NCBI GenBank assembly: GCA_022432975.1
Contig: CM039509.1
Span: 43,310,209 to 43,374,208 of the forward strand
Length of the DNA stretch: 64,000 bases
Reading direction: 5' to 3'
DNA from: Begonia masoniana
Taxonomy: Eukaryota; Streptophyta; Magnoliopsida; Cucurbitales; Begoniaceae
Shown: positions 1-12,059 of the stretch, in pieces
How the letters are laid out: the number at the start of each line of letters is the position of its first letter
Numbering within the stretch: position 1 is the stretch's first letter
Program-made: the position numbers and the translations under genes
Notes under the pieces: generated by a model
Seen by the model: only the letters and a program-made list of their open reading frames with translations
Database searches by the model: none
Told to the model about the DNA's origin: nothing

Positions 1-754
1 GTTGAAGTGGTTGCATCATCCGATGGCTTTTCAAGTTGCATCCACCGATGACGTTTCGATTTTTTAAAGCTGCTTCCACCGGTGATCTTCCGCCAAATTT
101 GAATATAACCGCGAAGCTACAACGACGTCATTTTCAGCATTAACTCCAAAACTTTAATGGCGACGACGAACAACAATTTCAGATGCAACAGATATCTGCT
201 TCAGTACGGATGCTTCCCAATGGTAACATTTTTCCACTTGAAGAATAAAGCATTCAATTCTGTGAACCAAAAATCAGACAGAGTATTTAAGCCGAGATTA
301 GAGCACGAAGAAACAACTTTTGCTAATTTTATTTTTGAGCCCTAACCTGCGAGATTTAGCATACTCTGTATTACTCTTCTACACCACTCGATTCGATAAC
401 TTGAGATTTTAATCTTTGAGAGTGTAGTCTGAGCTTAAATTTTTACCAACTCAAATATCTGTATAAGGCAGTGGATTATCGCTCGTGAAGAATAATCCAG
501 TATTGTAAAAGGCAGTAGATCGACGCCCGGAAGTTCGATCTTGTATTCTCGTTGAGGAGAAGGTTAAAGATCTTCAAGGGGGAACCTTGAAGCGTGGATG
601 TAGGCAAGGTTTGGCCAAACCACGTAAAAAATCTTGTGTTGGTTTTCCTCTATCTCTCTCTGTTATTTTTATTATTGTGTTTGTCTGCCTATAGCTTAAG
701 AAATTTTTAAAAAGGGTCTAATTCACCCCCCTCTTAGACAATCTCGATCCTACA
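1..754 (+). mobile_element. 5' LTR (3' part only) of a SIRE/Maximus-like Ty1/copia retrotransposon
   Basis: The first 754 bases align base for base with 11196-11948, the right end of the downstream LTR, so this is the end of the 5' LTR; its start lies outside the window. It ends in ...CCTACA, followed two bases later by a primer binding site. By eye there are about 16 differences over 754 sites between the two LTR ends (about 2%), so the insertion is fairly young but not new. The left edge keeps degenerate CCGATG-type units, so the 5' LTR probably also carries the 26-bp array seen in the 3' LTR. The small open frame at 157-345 is repeated at 11352-11540 and is LTR sequence, not a gene. Confidence 0.93.
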
Positions 755-756
755 AT

Positions 757-769
757 TGGTATCAGAGCC
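757..769 (+). other. Primer binding site (initiator tRNA-Met)
   Basis: TGGTATCAGAGCC lies 2 bp after the LTR end. It is the standard plant retrotransposon PBS complementary to the 3' end of initiator tRNA-Met, where minus-strand DNA synthesis is primed. Confidence 0.93.
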
Positions 770-819
770 AGGTAAATCATTGTCTAAGTTGTATTTGAAT
801 ACTTGGTGAGATATTTACC

Positions 820-2385
820 ATGGCATTCAACACAAACTCTACACAAGTAGAAGGTCAGTCTACCACTAGACCTATGTTCTTTGACGGTAATGATTATGTT
901 TACTGGAAGTCTAGAATGAGAATATACGTTCAATCTGTGAACTATGAATTATGGAATAACATAGAAAATGGTCCATACATTGCTGTCAAAACAGAGAATG
1001 GTGTTAGGATCTCTAAAGCTTCACACGAACTAAATGATACAGATAAAAAGAACTTGAGCTTAAATGCCAAGGCTATAAACACCTTGTACTGTGCTCTGAA
1101 TAGAGACGAATTCAATAGAGTACAAGGGTGTGAGAGTGCCCAAGAGATTTGGCGCCTATTAGAGGTCACACACGAGAGCACAAATCAAGTGAAGGAGAGC
1201 AAACTGAATATGCTCATACACGAATATGAATTATTTTCTATGCCTAAGGATGAGTCTGTCTCTTCTATGTTTACAAGATTTACTAACATAACTAATGGTT
1301 TGAAAGTTCTTGGTAAATCTTATTCTCGTGAAGAACAGGTCAGGAAGATTCTCAGATGTCTTCCAAGAAACTGGCAGCCAAAGGTGACTGCAATTCAGGA
1401 AGCAAAGGATCTCAAAGCTCCAAAGCTTGAAGAGCTCATTGGATCCCTCATGACACATGAGATCACAATGAGGTCAAACGAGAAGGAAGATCTCAAGGAA
1501 AAAGAGGCTACAAAAAGAAAAGATATTGCTATGAAAGCCTCTTCCAGTAAACAAGATGTATCTAAAGAAGAAGAAGAAAAAGATGATGAGGATATTGCCC
1601 TCATTACAAGGAGATTCAGCAAATTCCTCCAAAGAAAAAGAATGCAAGGAAGGAGATTTCCAAAGGTTGAGAAATCTCACAAGGAGAAGGAAATCACATG
1701 CTTCGGGTGTGGAAAGCCGGGTCACATGAAGGCAGTCTGTCCACAAGCGAAGAAGAATCCCAAGAAGTTTAAGAAGAAGGCTATGAAGGCTACTTGGGAT
1801 GACAGTGAAGATGACACATCTTCTCCAGAAGATGAGGAAGTGGCTAATCTCTGCTTCATGGCCAAGGAGGATGAGGTTAGTCATTCCTCTAATGATAGTG
1901 AATCTGATGATGATGATGGTGATATGGTTGATGCATTTAATGATTTGGTTAAACAATTCGGCATGCTTAAGACTAAGTATAACGTGTTGAAAAAGGAAAA
2001 TGCAAACATGGTAGAAATGCATGCTAAGAAGTGTAATCTGCATGTCAAGGAGATTGATGAGCTTAAGAGCAAAAACGAAGATTTGAATAATATTATTCTG
2101 AAATTTACTAATGGCACCAAGTTATTTAAGATGTTATTAGGAAGTCAGAGAGCAAATTTTGACAGAACGGGATTAGGTTATGACAAGCCTAATAAAAAGA
2201 GAGTTTTTAAGAATTTCTTTGTTAAATCCTCTACCTGCCATGCATGTAATGAGATAGGATATAAGTCATTTGAATGTCCTTTAAAATTAGGTAGGAAGTT
2301 AGGTGATAAACTTCAATGGATTCCTAAGGGAACCAGACCTAACACTAGGACCCAAAAGATTTTGGTACCTAAAAAGACCAATTGA
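820..2385 (+). CDS. Ty1/copia Gag polyprotein
   Basis: 521-residue open frame starting 51 bp after the PBS. The N-terminal half (residues about 15-230: FFDGNDYVYWKSRM..., SMFTRFTNITNGLKVLG..., LPRNWQPKVTAIQEAKDL) is the UBN2-like capsid domain of plant copia Gag. A CCHC zinc knuckle (CFGCGKPGHMKAVC) sits near residues 294-307, followed by a lysine-rich and an acidic stretch. A second knuckle-like motif near residue 472 (CHACNEIGYKSFEC) has Tyr where the zinc-binding His should be. Gag forms the virus-like particle and binds genomic RNA. This is the only long protein in the window without an internal stop. Pol follows in another frame after TGA 2383-2385; a pyrimidine-rich TTTTGCAG just after the stop resembles a splice acceptor. 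Related gag fragments lie at 61252 and 62732. Confidence 0.93.
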   Translation: MAFNTNSTQVEGQSTTRPMFFDGNDYVYWKSRMRIYVQSVNYELWNNIENGPYIAVKTENGVRISKASHELNDTDKKNLSLNAKAINTLYCALNRDEFNRVQGCESAQEIWRLLEVTHESTNQVKESKLNMLIHEYELFSMPKDESVSSMFTRFTNITNGLKVLGKSYSREEQVRKILRCLPRNWQPKVTAIQEAKDLKAPKLEELIGSLMTHEITMRSNEKEDLKEKEATKRKDIAMKASSSKQDVSKEEEEKDDEDIALITRRFSKFLQRKRMQGRRFPKVEKSHKEKEITCFGCGKPGHMKAVCPQAKKNPKKFKKKAMKATWDDSEDDTSSPEDEEVANLCFMAKEDEVSHSSNDSESDDDDGDMVDAFNDLVKQFGMLKTKYNVLKKENANMVEMHAKKCNLHVKEIDELKSKNEDLNNIILKFTNGTKLFKMLLGSQRANFDRTGLGYDKPNKKRVFKNFFVKSSTCHACNEIGYKSFECPLKLGRKLGDKLQWIPKGTRPNTRTQKILVPKKTN

Positions 2386-2426
2386 TTACTGTTTTGCAGG
2401 TTGAGTGCTCTCCTGGAAAGAACTAG

Positions 2427-5400
2427 TGGTACCTCGACAATGGATGCTCGAGGCATATGACAGGAGACTCAACCATGTTTGCTGCTGTCAACAAAAAGAA
2501 AGGAAGTGTCACTTTTGGTGGAAACCAAAAGGGCAAAATTGTTGGCATCGGCAATATAGGTAACAGTTTTAATCCTATTATTGAAAATGTGCTTTTAGTT
2601 GAGGGATTAAAGCATAATTTGCTTAGTATTAGCCAGTTATGTGATAAAGGATATGAGGTGATCTTTAAATCAAACTCTTGTTTAATTAAAGATGCATCTA
2701 GTGACAAAACTCTGTTTTCTGGCTATAGGAAAGAAAATATTTATATCATTGACTTGGATAATGTTGTTTGCATTGATGAAAAATATTTTGCTGTGAATTC
2801 TTCAAATGATAGTTGGATCTGGCATAGAAGATTAGGACACGTAGGGATGGATACCTTAGCTAAGATTACTAAGGAGAATTTAGTTAGAGGAATCCCTAAG
2901 ATATCCTTTGAGAAGGATAAGATCTGTGATGCTTGCCAAATGGGTAAGCAGATCAAAAGTTCCTTTGCATCAAAGAATGCAATTTCTATTTCAAAGCCTC
3001 TTCAACTCCTTCATATGGACCTCTTCGGTCCCTCCAATATAGCCAGCTTAGGAGGCAAACTCTATGCCTTTGTTATTGTAGATGACTTCTCTAGGTTCAC
3101 TTGGGTATATTTTCTGAAGTCTAAGGATGAGACTTTTGATACATTTTCTAGCTTTAGGAAAAGAGTTCAGGATGAAAAGGAGCTCACCATTATTGCTATT
3201 CGTAGTGATCATGGAGGAGAATTTGAAAATGAAAGATTTGAACTCTTGTGTCTCAAACATGGAATTGAGCACAACTTCTCTTCTCCTAGGACCCCTCAGC
3301 AAAATGGTGTTGTTGAGAGGAAGAATAGATCTCTCCAAAAACTTGCTAGGACTATGCTTAATGAGACTTCTCTTCCTAAGTACTTCTGGGCTGAAGCTGT
3401 TTCAACAGCTTGCTATGTACTCAATCGGGTCTCTATAAGACCTATTCTTGAGAAAACTCTCTATGAGCTTTGGAATGGTAAAACCCCTTCTGTTAAGTAC
3501 TTTAGAGCCTTTGGTAGTAAATGCTTCATTATTAATACTAAGGATAACTTAGGAAAATTCGATTCCAAATCTGATCTTGGAATTTTTCTTGGTTATTCTT
3601 TGACCAGTAAAGCATATAGGGTTTTCAATAAGAGAACTCTAGTTGTTGAAGAGTCGGTTCATGTCAACTTTGATGAGTCCCCTCAACCCACAATCAATGT
3701 GGATGAGGATGATATTTTGGATAAACAAATGGATTCTCTTTCTTTAGAAAAATCTAGTGATCTTCTTCAAGTAGAAAAATCTTTAGAGCTTTCTCCTACT
3801 TCTCTAGATATTATTCCTGTCAAGGATGAAAATCCTGCTCTTCCTAGAGATTGGAAGTATGTCAAAGACCATCCAATAGATGAAATTTTAGGTGATCATT
3901 CTTTAGGAGTTAAGACTAGATTCTCTCTTAGGAATCTATGTGCTAATGTGGCATTTATATCTCAAATAGAGCCTAAGAAGTTTGAAGAGGCCGAGGGTGA
4001 TGAAAATTGGATTTTAGCTATGCAAGAGGAGTTAAATCAATTTGAAAGGAGCAAGGTATGAGAACTTGTTCCACGGCCTAAAGATCATCCCATCATTGGA
4101 ACTAAATGGGTCTTCAAGAATAAATTAGATGAAAATGGGATTGTTATCAGAAATAAGGCTAGACTAGTAGCTAAGGGTTACTCTCAAGAAGAGGGTATAG
4201 ATTTTGAGGAATCTTTTGCTCTTGTAGCTAGATTAGAGTCAATTAGAATGCTCTTAGCTTTTGCTTGCTACAAGAACTTCACACTCTTTCAAATGGATGT
4301 CAAGAGTACATTCTTAAATGGTTTCATCAGTGAAGAAGTTTTTATTGAGCAACCCTTAGGATTTGAAGTTTTCGATAAACCCGACCATGTCTACAAATTA
4401 AGGAAAGCTCTTTATGGTCTTAAGCAGACTCCTAGAGCTTGGTATGATAGATTGAAGAATTTCCTTGAGGAAAGGAATTTCAAAAAGGAAAATACTGACT
4501 CAACTCTATTTACCATGCAAAAGGATAAAGACATTTTGCTTGTTCAAATTTATGTCGATGACATTATTTTTGGATCAACTAATGTCAATATGTGTAATGA
4601 ATTTTCCTCCCTCATGCAAAGTGAATTTGAGATGAGTATGATGGGGGAGTTAAAATTCTTCTTAGGATTTCAGATCAGTCAATCTCCTGATGGAATTTTC
4701 TTCTGTCAAGAAAAATACATTAAGGAACTTTTTAAGAAATTTGGATTAGAATCTTCTAAGTCTTCAAAGACTCTCATGAGTACCACAACTAAATTTGATA
4801 AAGATGAAAAAGGAATTAGAGTTGATATTAAGAAATATCGTGGTATGATTGGTTCATTGTTATATTTGACTGCAAGTAGGCCAGATATACTCTTTAGTGT
4901 TTGTCTGTGTGCTAGATTCCAAGCTGCCCCTAAAGAATCCCACTTAAATGCAGTCAAGAGAATATTCAAATATTTGAGTGAAACTTATGATCTTGGATTG
5001 TGGTATCCTAAAGGCACTTCTTTTGATCTGATTGGATACTCTGATTCTGACTATGCTGGTAGTCTAGTTGATAGGAAAAGCACCAGTGGAACATGTCAGT
5101 TCCTTGGTGAATCTCTTGTCTCCTGGTATTCTAAGAAACAGAATTCTGTTGCATTGTCAACTGCTGAGAGTGAATATATTGCTGCAGGCAGTTGTTGTGC
5201 ACAAATGCTTTGGATGAAACAGACTTTGGAAGATTATAATCTGTTTTATGATAGGATTCCTATTCGGTGTGATAACACCAGTGCTATCAACATTTCTAAA
5301 AATCCTATTCAGCATTCTAGAACCAAGCATATAGATGTAAGATATCACTTCATCCGTGATCATGTTCAAAGAGGTGATATATCCTTAGAATTTGTTAATT

Positions 5401-5501
5401 CTGTAGATCAATTGGCCGACATATTTACAAAATCGTTGGATGAAAAGACCTTCAATAATATAAGAATAAGATTAGGTTTCATTCGGCTTGAGAAAAGCTA
5501 A
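2427..5501 (+). pseudogene. Ty1/copia Pol (protease, integrase, reverse transcriptase, RNase H), two stop codons
   Basis: Domain order PR-INT-RT-RH proves Ty1/copia. Protease begins WYLDNGCSRHMTGD (2427 on); the usual catalytic Asp-Ser-Gly reads Asp-Asn-Gly, and an in-frame TAG at 2424-2426 precedes it. Integrase has its zinc-binding HRRLGH...CDACQMGK (about 2822-2946) and the DDE triad in LHMDLFGP, IRSDHGGEF and QQNGVVERKN. The frame is cut by TGA at 4059-4061, where relatives have Trp ([13 protein letters not shown]), then resumes in the same frame. RT carries [12 protein letters not shown] and the catalytic YVDDIIFG (about 4550-4573). RNase H has DSDYAG...KSTSG and AESEYIA and ends ...IRLGFI at 5501. 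Essentially full length otherwise; two point mutations explain the inactivation. Lineage SIRE/Maximus is inferred from the long LTR and the extra ORF. Confidence 0.93.
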
Positions 5502-5788
5502 ATTTCCTCTGTTGGAGAATTTTGAGTGATGGAGCTGTTTTTTGTTTAGATGGCATCGGTAGATGCATACTTACCAATAGGCATCAGATGATGTATTCTT
5601 AATCTGCCGACACGTGTGACCCATTGGGCTGATCGGTTTTACACGTGTGACTTCCTCTCGTCGGGCGATGCCCTATTCCATTTAAACTCTATTCCTTCTC
5701 CGAGACGCTTCATCTTTCGCACCCTTTCAGAAAACCTCTGCTTCCAAACCTCTTTCTCTCTAGGTTTTTCCTTCTTCGAATCGCTCCA
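5502..5788 (+). other. Non-coding spacer between pol and ORF3
   Basis: No domain seen. It contains scattered CATCGGTAGATG / ATCTGCCGACACG words resembling the CCGATG motif amplified in the LTR, and a pyrimidine-rich stretch just before ORF3. Confidence 0.6.
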
Positions 5789-7664
5789 ATGGCTTCATCG
5801 TCTTTCGCAGTTCCTAAACCAGCCAAGAAAAAGGCCAAAATATCAGCTCGTCCTCCACGATAGATTCCTCGTGCAAAAGAGTGGCCATCTCTCTTCTTTC
5901 TCTCTCAAGCTGCTGAGTTAAGGTACCATGACGACTTTAAGTACAAATCTTTAATTCCCAGTCGAGGTATTTACTTTGATGACTTAGCTGGAATGAATAT
6001 TATAGAACCCTTGAAGGATCTCGGGTTTTTAGGACTTTTTGATGTAGAATTGTACTATTACCCAAAAGCCATCAGAATGTTTTATGCCAATCTGAGTTTT
6101 ACCTCTGATCTCTCTACTATAAAGAGCTATGTGTATAACAAGCACATAGAGATTACTCCACAGTTCATTAATGCCCTTCTGGAGGTCTCCCATTTAGATA
6201 GTTGCCCCTATAAGTATGTGTCCGGCACTGAGCCTCCTTTCTTTGGAACCTCTGACGGTCAAAGTTTTCTACAGATTATAGCTCTTGACCCAAATCATTC
6301 CACTGATCATCTTAAGGGCAAACACCTGACCGCAAGGGCCAGATTATTTCATCAGATGATAGGGTACAATATAGTCCCTAAGGGTGGTCACCATGACGAA
6401 GTGAGTGCAATGGAGCTTTTTGTTCTGTTTGCACTTTACTACAAGGCCCCCTTCAATCTTGGATATGTTGTTGTTCGAAGGATGATTCAGGCAGTGTCAT
6501 CCAGGGCTACCTCTTTACCTTACAATCTGCTTCTCATGAAGATATTTATGCAGCTTGAGGTTGTCTTTCCAGAGGATGAAGACCCCTTCCGTCTTCAACC
6601 TTCAAGTTACTATTCCCAAACCACCTTGAAAAAAATGGGAATAAAGAGAACAAGAACAGGGGAGTTTGTTTTGGATGTTTCTAAGAGAAGTACTGCTAAG
6701 GCTGCAGCTGCCAAAAAGGGGAAGAGAAAACTTATCTTGCCAGAGGAGTCCACTGCTGAAGGAGGGGATGACTCTGAGATACCTGCATTTGATAATTCCA
6801 CTTCTCAATCTCAGGCTTCTAGCTTCCAACCTCCTCCTCTAGTGCGAAGGCGTCGTGCCCCTTCCTCAAGAGCACATGTTTCAGAGGCAATCTCTGCTCC
6901 CTCATTTGTGCCCCTTTCCATTCCAGAGAATCCTCCATCTCCTCCACTGCACTTCTTCTACCGGCTCTGCTTCCTCCAGCTCCTCCATCTCCAGTCCAAC
7001 AGGCTATACCTTCTCCATCTCCAGTCCAACAGGCTATACCTCCTCCATCTCCAGTCCAACAGGCAATACCTCCTCCCTCCACAGTCCATCATGCTCCTCC
7101 AGTCCTAACAGCCCCACATGTCCAAGTCTCCTCACCAATTCCATTAGTTACTCCTGCAACTCCAAAGACCTATCAAAAGAGATTTTTCATAAGTGAGGAA
7201 CAATACTCTGAACTGAAGACTTCCATTGCCAGCCTTGGCACTGCACTCAGTTCCATTCAAAGTCAGCTTGATAAGAACCAAAAGGAAATAGGAATTGCCT
7301 TAGACACCGGTCTTGGTTTGCTGTCTCAGAAAGTGGATGCTGATAGGCGCATGGTTGTCAGGGAACTTGAGTCTCTCCGATCTTCAGTTGACGCTTTAAA
7401 TCCTGAACCTGAACCCGAACCATCTAGTTCTGTCAGTGTTCCAGAAGCTTGCTTTGAAGATCTTTTTCTTCCCTTTTCCAGGCCTGCAGTTGCTGAAGAT
7501 GTGCGCTTACTGTCGTTGGATCTCCTCCTGTTGTTCCTACTGCTGGTCTTTCTGTCGAGCCTCCTCCATGTATGGACATGGTGGTGTACTCAGAACCTTC
7601 TCAATCTCCGGCTCCCTGCCAGGCCATGGTGGTCTATCAACCACCCATCCCTCTTGATATTTAG
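5789..7664 (+). pseudogene. Third ORF (env-position) with plant-transposon domain and coiled-coil tail, degraded
   Basis: The frame starts at ATG 5789 (MASSSFAVPKPAKKKAK...), hits TAG at 5861-5863 (codon 25), then stays open to about 6950. The core (about 5880-6640: RGIYFDDLAGMNIIEPLK, RMFYANLSF, YVYNKHIEITPQFINALL, RARLFHQMIGYNIVPKGGHHDEVSAMELFVLFAL, SLPYNLLLMKIF) matches what I know as the 'putative plant transposon protein' domain (Pfam PF20167 type) found in extra ORFs of plant LTR elements. After a basic Ser/Pro linker a frameshift near 6950 leads into a PVQQAI-type 30-bp repeat (x3), a predicted coiled coil (EEQYSELKTSIASLGTALSS..., about 7195-7400) and a Pro-rich end stopping at TAG 7662 after another frame change. 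No transmembrane segment is evident, so 'envelope' is only a positional label. Function unknown. Confidence 0.7.
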
Positions 7665-7893
7665 TCACTTCCAGCCCTTGTAGATGCATATTTCAATCCG
7701 AACCTTGAAGTGCCTTCTTGGATTCAACAAGCTTTTTGGAGTCATTTTTTAGCTTTCTTTAAATAGCTGATATTTTTTTTTACAACTCTACTGTTGAATA
7801 TTTTGATGTTTACTATTTGGTATTCTTATGTTGAATGCATTGCTTCTACTGTCCCTCTGTTTGTTGTGTTTTTGATAATGTCAATGGGGGAGA
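7665..7893 (+). other. 3' untranslated region and polypurine tract
   Basis: AATGGGGGAGA at 7883-7893 is the expected polypurine tract for plus-strand priming just before the 3' LTR. The rest is T-rich, with no gene seen. Confidence 0.75.
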
Positions 7894-7900
7894 ATATATT

Positions 7901-10900
7901 TGATTGATGATGGACATGCATGTGGAATGACGATGGAGTTCAAGGCTTGCATCTGCCGATGGAGTTCAAGGCTTGCATCTGCCGATGGAGTTCAAGGCTT
8001 GCATCTGCCGATGGAGTTCAAGGCTTGCATCTGCCGATGGAGTTCAAGGCTTGCATCTGCCGATGGAGTTCAAGGCTTGCATCTGCCGATGGAGTTCAAG
8101 GCTTGCATCTGCCGATGGAGTTCAAGGCTTGCATCTGCCGATGGAGTTCAAGGCTTGCATCTGCCGATGGAGTTCAAGGCTTGCATCTGCCGATGGAGTT
8201 CAAGGCTTGCATCTGCCGATGGAGTTCAAGGCTTGCATCTGCCGATGGAGTTCAAGGCTTGCATCTGCCGATGGAGTTCAAGGCTTGCATCTGCCGATGG
8301 AGTTCAAGGCTTGCATCTGCCGATGGAGTTCAAGGCTTGCATCTGCCGATGGAGTTCAAGGCTTGCATCTGCCGATGGAGTTCAAGGCTTGCATCTGCCG
8401 ATGGAGTTCAAGGCTTGCATCTGCCGATGGAGTTCAAGGCTTGCATCTGCCGATGGAGTTCAAGGCTTGCATCTGCCGATGGAGTTCAAGGCTTGCATCT
8501 GCCGATGGAGTTCAAGGCTTGCATCTGCCGATGGAGTTCAAGGCTTGCATCTGCCGATGGAGTTCAAGGCTTGCATCTGCCGATGGAGTTCAAGGCTTGC
8601 ATCTGCCGATGGAGTTCAAGGCTTGCATCTGCCGATGGAGTTCAAGGCTTGCATCTGCCGATGGAGTTCAAGGCTTGCATCTGCCGATGGAGTTCAAGGC
8701 TTGCATCTGCCGATGGAGTTCAAGGCTTGCATCTGCCGATGGAGTTCAAGGCTTGCATCTGCCGATGGAGTTCAAGGCTTGCATCTGCCGATGGAGTTCA
8801 AGGCTTGCATCTGCCGATGGAGTTCAAGGCTTGCATCTGCCGATGGAGTTCAAGGCTTGCATCTGCCGATGGAGTTCAAGGCTTGCATCTGCCGATGGAG
8901 TTCAAGGCTTGCATCTGCCGATGGAGTTCAAGGCTTGCATCTGCCGATGGAGTTCAAGGCTTGCATCTGCCGATGGAGTTCAAGGCTTGCATCTGCCGAT
9001 GGAGTTCAAGGCTTGCATCTGCCGATGGAGTTCAAGGCTTGCATCTGCCGATGGAGTTCAAGGCTTGCATCTGCCGATGGAGTTCAAGGCTTGCATCTGC
9101 CGATGGAGTTCAAGGCTTGCATCTGCCGATGGAGTTCAAGGCTTGCATCTGCCGATGGAGTTCAAGGCTTGCATCTGCCGATGGAGTTCAAGGCTTGCAT
9201 CTGCCGATGGAGTTCAAGGCTTGCATCTGCCGATGGAGTTCAAGGCTTGCATCTGCCGATGGAGTTCAAGGCTTGCATCTGCCGATGGAGTTCAAGGCTT
9301 GCATCTGCCGATGGAGTTCAAGGCTTGCATCTGCCGATGGAGTTCAAGGCTTGCATCTGCCGATGGAGTTCAAGGCTTGCATCTGCCGATGGAGTTCAAG
9401 GCTTGCATCTGCCGATGGAGTTCAAGGCTTGCATCTGCCGATGGAGTTCAAGGCTTGCATCTGCCGATGGAGTTCAAGGCTTGCATCTGCCGATGGAGTT
9501 CAAGGCTTGCATCTGCCGATGGAGTTCAAGGCTTGCATCTGCCGATGGAGTTCAAGGCTTGCATCTGCCGATGGAGTTCAAGGCTTGCATCTGCCGATGG
9601 AGTTCAAGGCTTGCATCTGCCGATGGAGTTCAAGGCTTGCATCTGCCGATGGAGTTCAAGGCTTGCATCTGCCGATGGAGTTCAAGGCTTGCATCTGCCG
9701 ATGGAGTTCAAGGCTTGCATCTGCCGATGGAGTTCAAGGCTTGCATCTGCCGATGGAGTTCAAGGCTTGCATCTGCCGATGGAGTTCAAGGCTTGCATCT
9801 GCCGATGGAGTTCAAGGCTTGCATCTGCCGATGGAGTTCAAGGCTTGCATCTGCCGATGGAGTTCAAGGCTTGCATCTGCCGATGGAGTTCAAGGCTTGC
9901 ATCTGCCGATGGAGTTCAAGGCTTGCATCTGCCGATGGAGTTCAAGGCTTGCATCTGCCGATGGAGTTCAAGGCTTGCATCTGCCGATGGAGTTCAAGGC
10001 TTGCATCTGCCGATGGAGTTCAAGGCTTGCATCTGCCGATGGAGTTCAAGGCTTACATCTGCCGATGGAGTTCAAGGCTTGCATCTGCCGATGGAGTTCA
10101 AGGCTTGCATCTGCCGATGGAGTTCAAGGCTTGCATCTGCCGATGGAGTTCAAGGCTTGCATCTGCCGATGGAGTTCAAGGCTTGCATCTGCCGATGGAG
10201 TTCAAGGCTTGCATCTGCCGATGGAGTTCAAGGCTTGCATCTGCCGATGGAGTTCAAGGCTTGCATCTGCCGATGGAGTTCAAGGCTTGCATCTGCCGAT
10301 GGAGTTCAAGGCTTGCATCTGCCGATGGAGTTCAAGGCTTGCATCTGCCGATGGAGTTCAAGGCTTGCATCTGCCGATGGAGTTCAAGGCTTGCATCTGC
10401 CGATGGAGTTCAAGGCTTGCATCTGCCGATGGAGTTCAAGGCTTGCATCTGCCGATGGCGTTTGAAGATACATCTGCCGATGGAGTTCAAGGCTTGCATC
10501 TGCCGATGGAGTTCAAGGCTTGCATCTGCCGATGGAGTTCAAGGCTTGCATCTGCCGATGGAGTTCAAGGCTTGCATCTGCCGATGGAGTTCAAGGCTTG
10601 CATCTGCCGATGGCGTTTGAAGATACATCTGCCGATGGAGTTCAAGGCTTGCATCTGCCGATGGAGTTCAAGGCTTGCATCTGCCGATGGAGTTCAAGGC
10701 TTGCATCTGCCGATGGAGTTCAAGGCTTGCATCTGCCGATGGAGTTCAAGGCTTGCATCTGCCGATGGAGTTCAAGGCTTGCATCTGCCGATGGAGTTCA
10801 AGGCCTGCATCTGCCGATAGCGTTTGAAGATACATCTGCCGATGGAGTTCAAGGCTTGCATCTGCCGATGGCGTTTGAAGATACATCTGCCGATGGAGTT

Positions 10901-11948
10901 CAAGGCTTGCATCTGCCGATGGAGTTCAAGGCATCTGCCGATGGCGTCTTGAAGTACCCTCTGCGATGGTGTTTTCCAAGCTTGCATTTGCCGATGGCGT
11001 TTGAAGATACATCTGCCGATGGCATTTTCAAGCTACTTCTGCCGATGGCGTTTTCAAGCTTCATCTGTCGTTGGCGTTTTCAAGCTGCTTCTGCCGATGG
11101 CTTTCAAGATTGCTTCTGCTGATGACATTTGAAGCTACTCCTACCGATGGCGGTTCAGCGCTTAAAATATTACTCCTACCAATACCGGTTCAAGCGTTGA
11201 AGTGGTTGCATCATCCGATGGCTTTTCAAGTTGCATCCACCGATGACGTTCCGATTTTTTAAAGCTGCTTCCACCGGTGATCTTCCGCCAAATTTGAATA
11301 TAACCGCGAAGCTACAGTGACGTCATTTTCAGCATTAATTCCAGAACTTTAATGGCGACGACGAACAGCAATTTCAGATGCAACGGATATCTGCTTCAGT
11401 ACGGATGCTTCCCAACGGTAACATTTTTCCACTTGAAGAATGAAGCATTCAATTCTGTGAACCAAAAATCAGACAGAGTATTTAAGCCGAGGTTAGAGCA
11501 CGAAGAAACAACTTTTGCTAATTTTATTTTTGAGCCCTAACCTGCGAGATTTAGCATACTCTGTATTACTCTTCTACACCACTCGATTCGATAACTTGAG
11601 ATTTTAATCTTTGAGAGTGTAGTCTGAGCTTGAATTTTTACCAACTCAAATATCTGTATAAGGCAGTGAATTATCGCTCGTGAAGAATAATCCAGTATTG
11701 TAAAAGGCAGTAGATCGACGCCCGGAAGTTCGATCTTGTATTCTCGTTGAGGAGAAGGTTAAGGATCTTCAAGGGGGAACCTTGAAGCGTGGATGTAGGC
11801 AAGGTTTGGCCAAACCACGTAAAAAATCTTGTGTTGGTTTTTCTCTCTCTCTCTCTGTTATTTTTATTATTGTGTTTGTCTGCCTATAGCTTAAGAAATT
11901 TTTAAAAAGGGTCTAATTCACCCCCTCTTAGACAATCTCGATCTTACA
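7901..11948 (+). mobile_element. 3' LTR of the copia element, about 4.05 kb
   Basis: Ends at ...CTTACA 11948, matching 5' LTR position 754. The start is put at TGATTGATGATGG, 7 bp after the purine tract; this edge is approximate because the 5' LTR start is not in the window and no target duplication can be checked. About 3 kb of its length is the 26-bp tandem array; the last 750 bp are ordinary LTR sequence. Confidence 0.75.
7932..11135 (+). repeat. 26-bp minisatellite array inside the copia LTR
   Basis: Unit GATGGAGTTCAAGGC plus TTGCATCTGCC. From 7932 to 10453 there are exactly 97 head-to-tail copies (97 x 26 = 2522 bp) with one substitution seen (G to A at 10055). From 10454 copies of a variant (GATGGCGTTTGAAGATAC...) mix in, and after about 10937 units become degenerate until about 11135, blending into the ordinary LTR. 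26 is not divisible by 3, so all three frames read the same 26-residue repeat; the resulting 830- to 966-residue open frames are artefacts. The degenerate units at the right edge look like the seed from which the array grew. Confidence 0.97.
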
Positions 11949-12059
11949 GATTGAACATTCGCAAGGATTTAGTATACCTCGTATAAGTGTCAAAATGATT
12001 AAAAAAGAAAATAGATATTTAATTATTTATATGATATGAACACAACGTGAATAAAAGTA

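Noticed and set aside
1474..2043. Minus-strand 189-residue frame over gag
   Set aside because: Shadow of the gag coding frame; no homology or motif.
7900..11122. Open frames of 830-966 residues in three overlapping frames, seemingly giant repeat proteins
   Set aside because: They are the same 26-bp minisatellite read in three frames inside an LTR; no domain, no independent start context.
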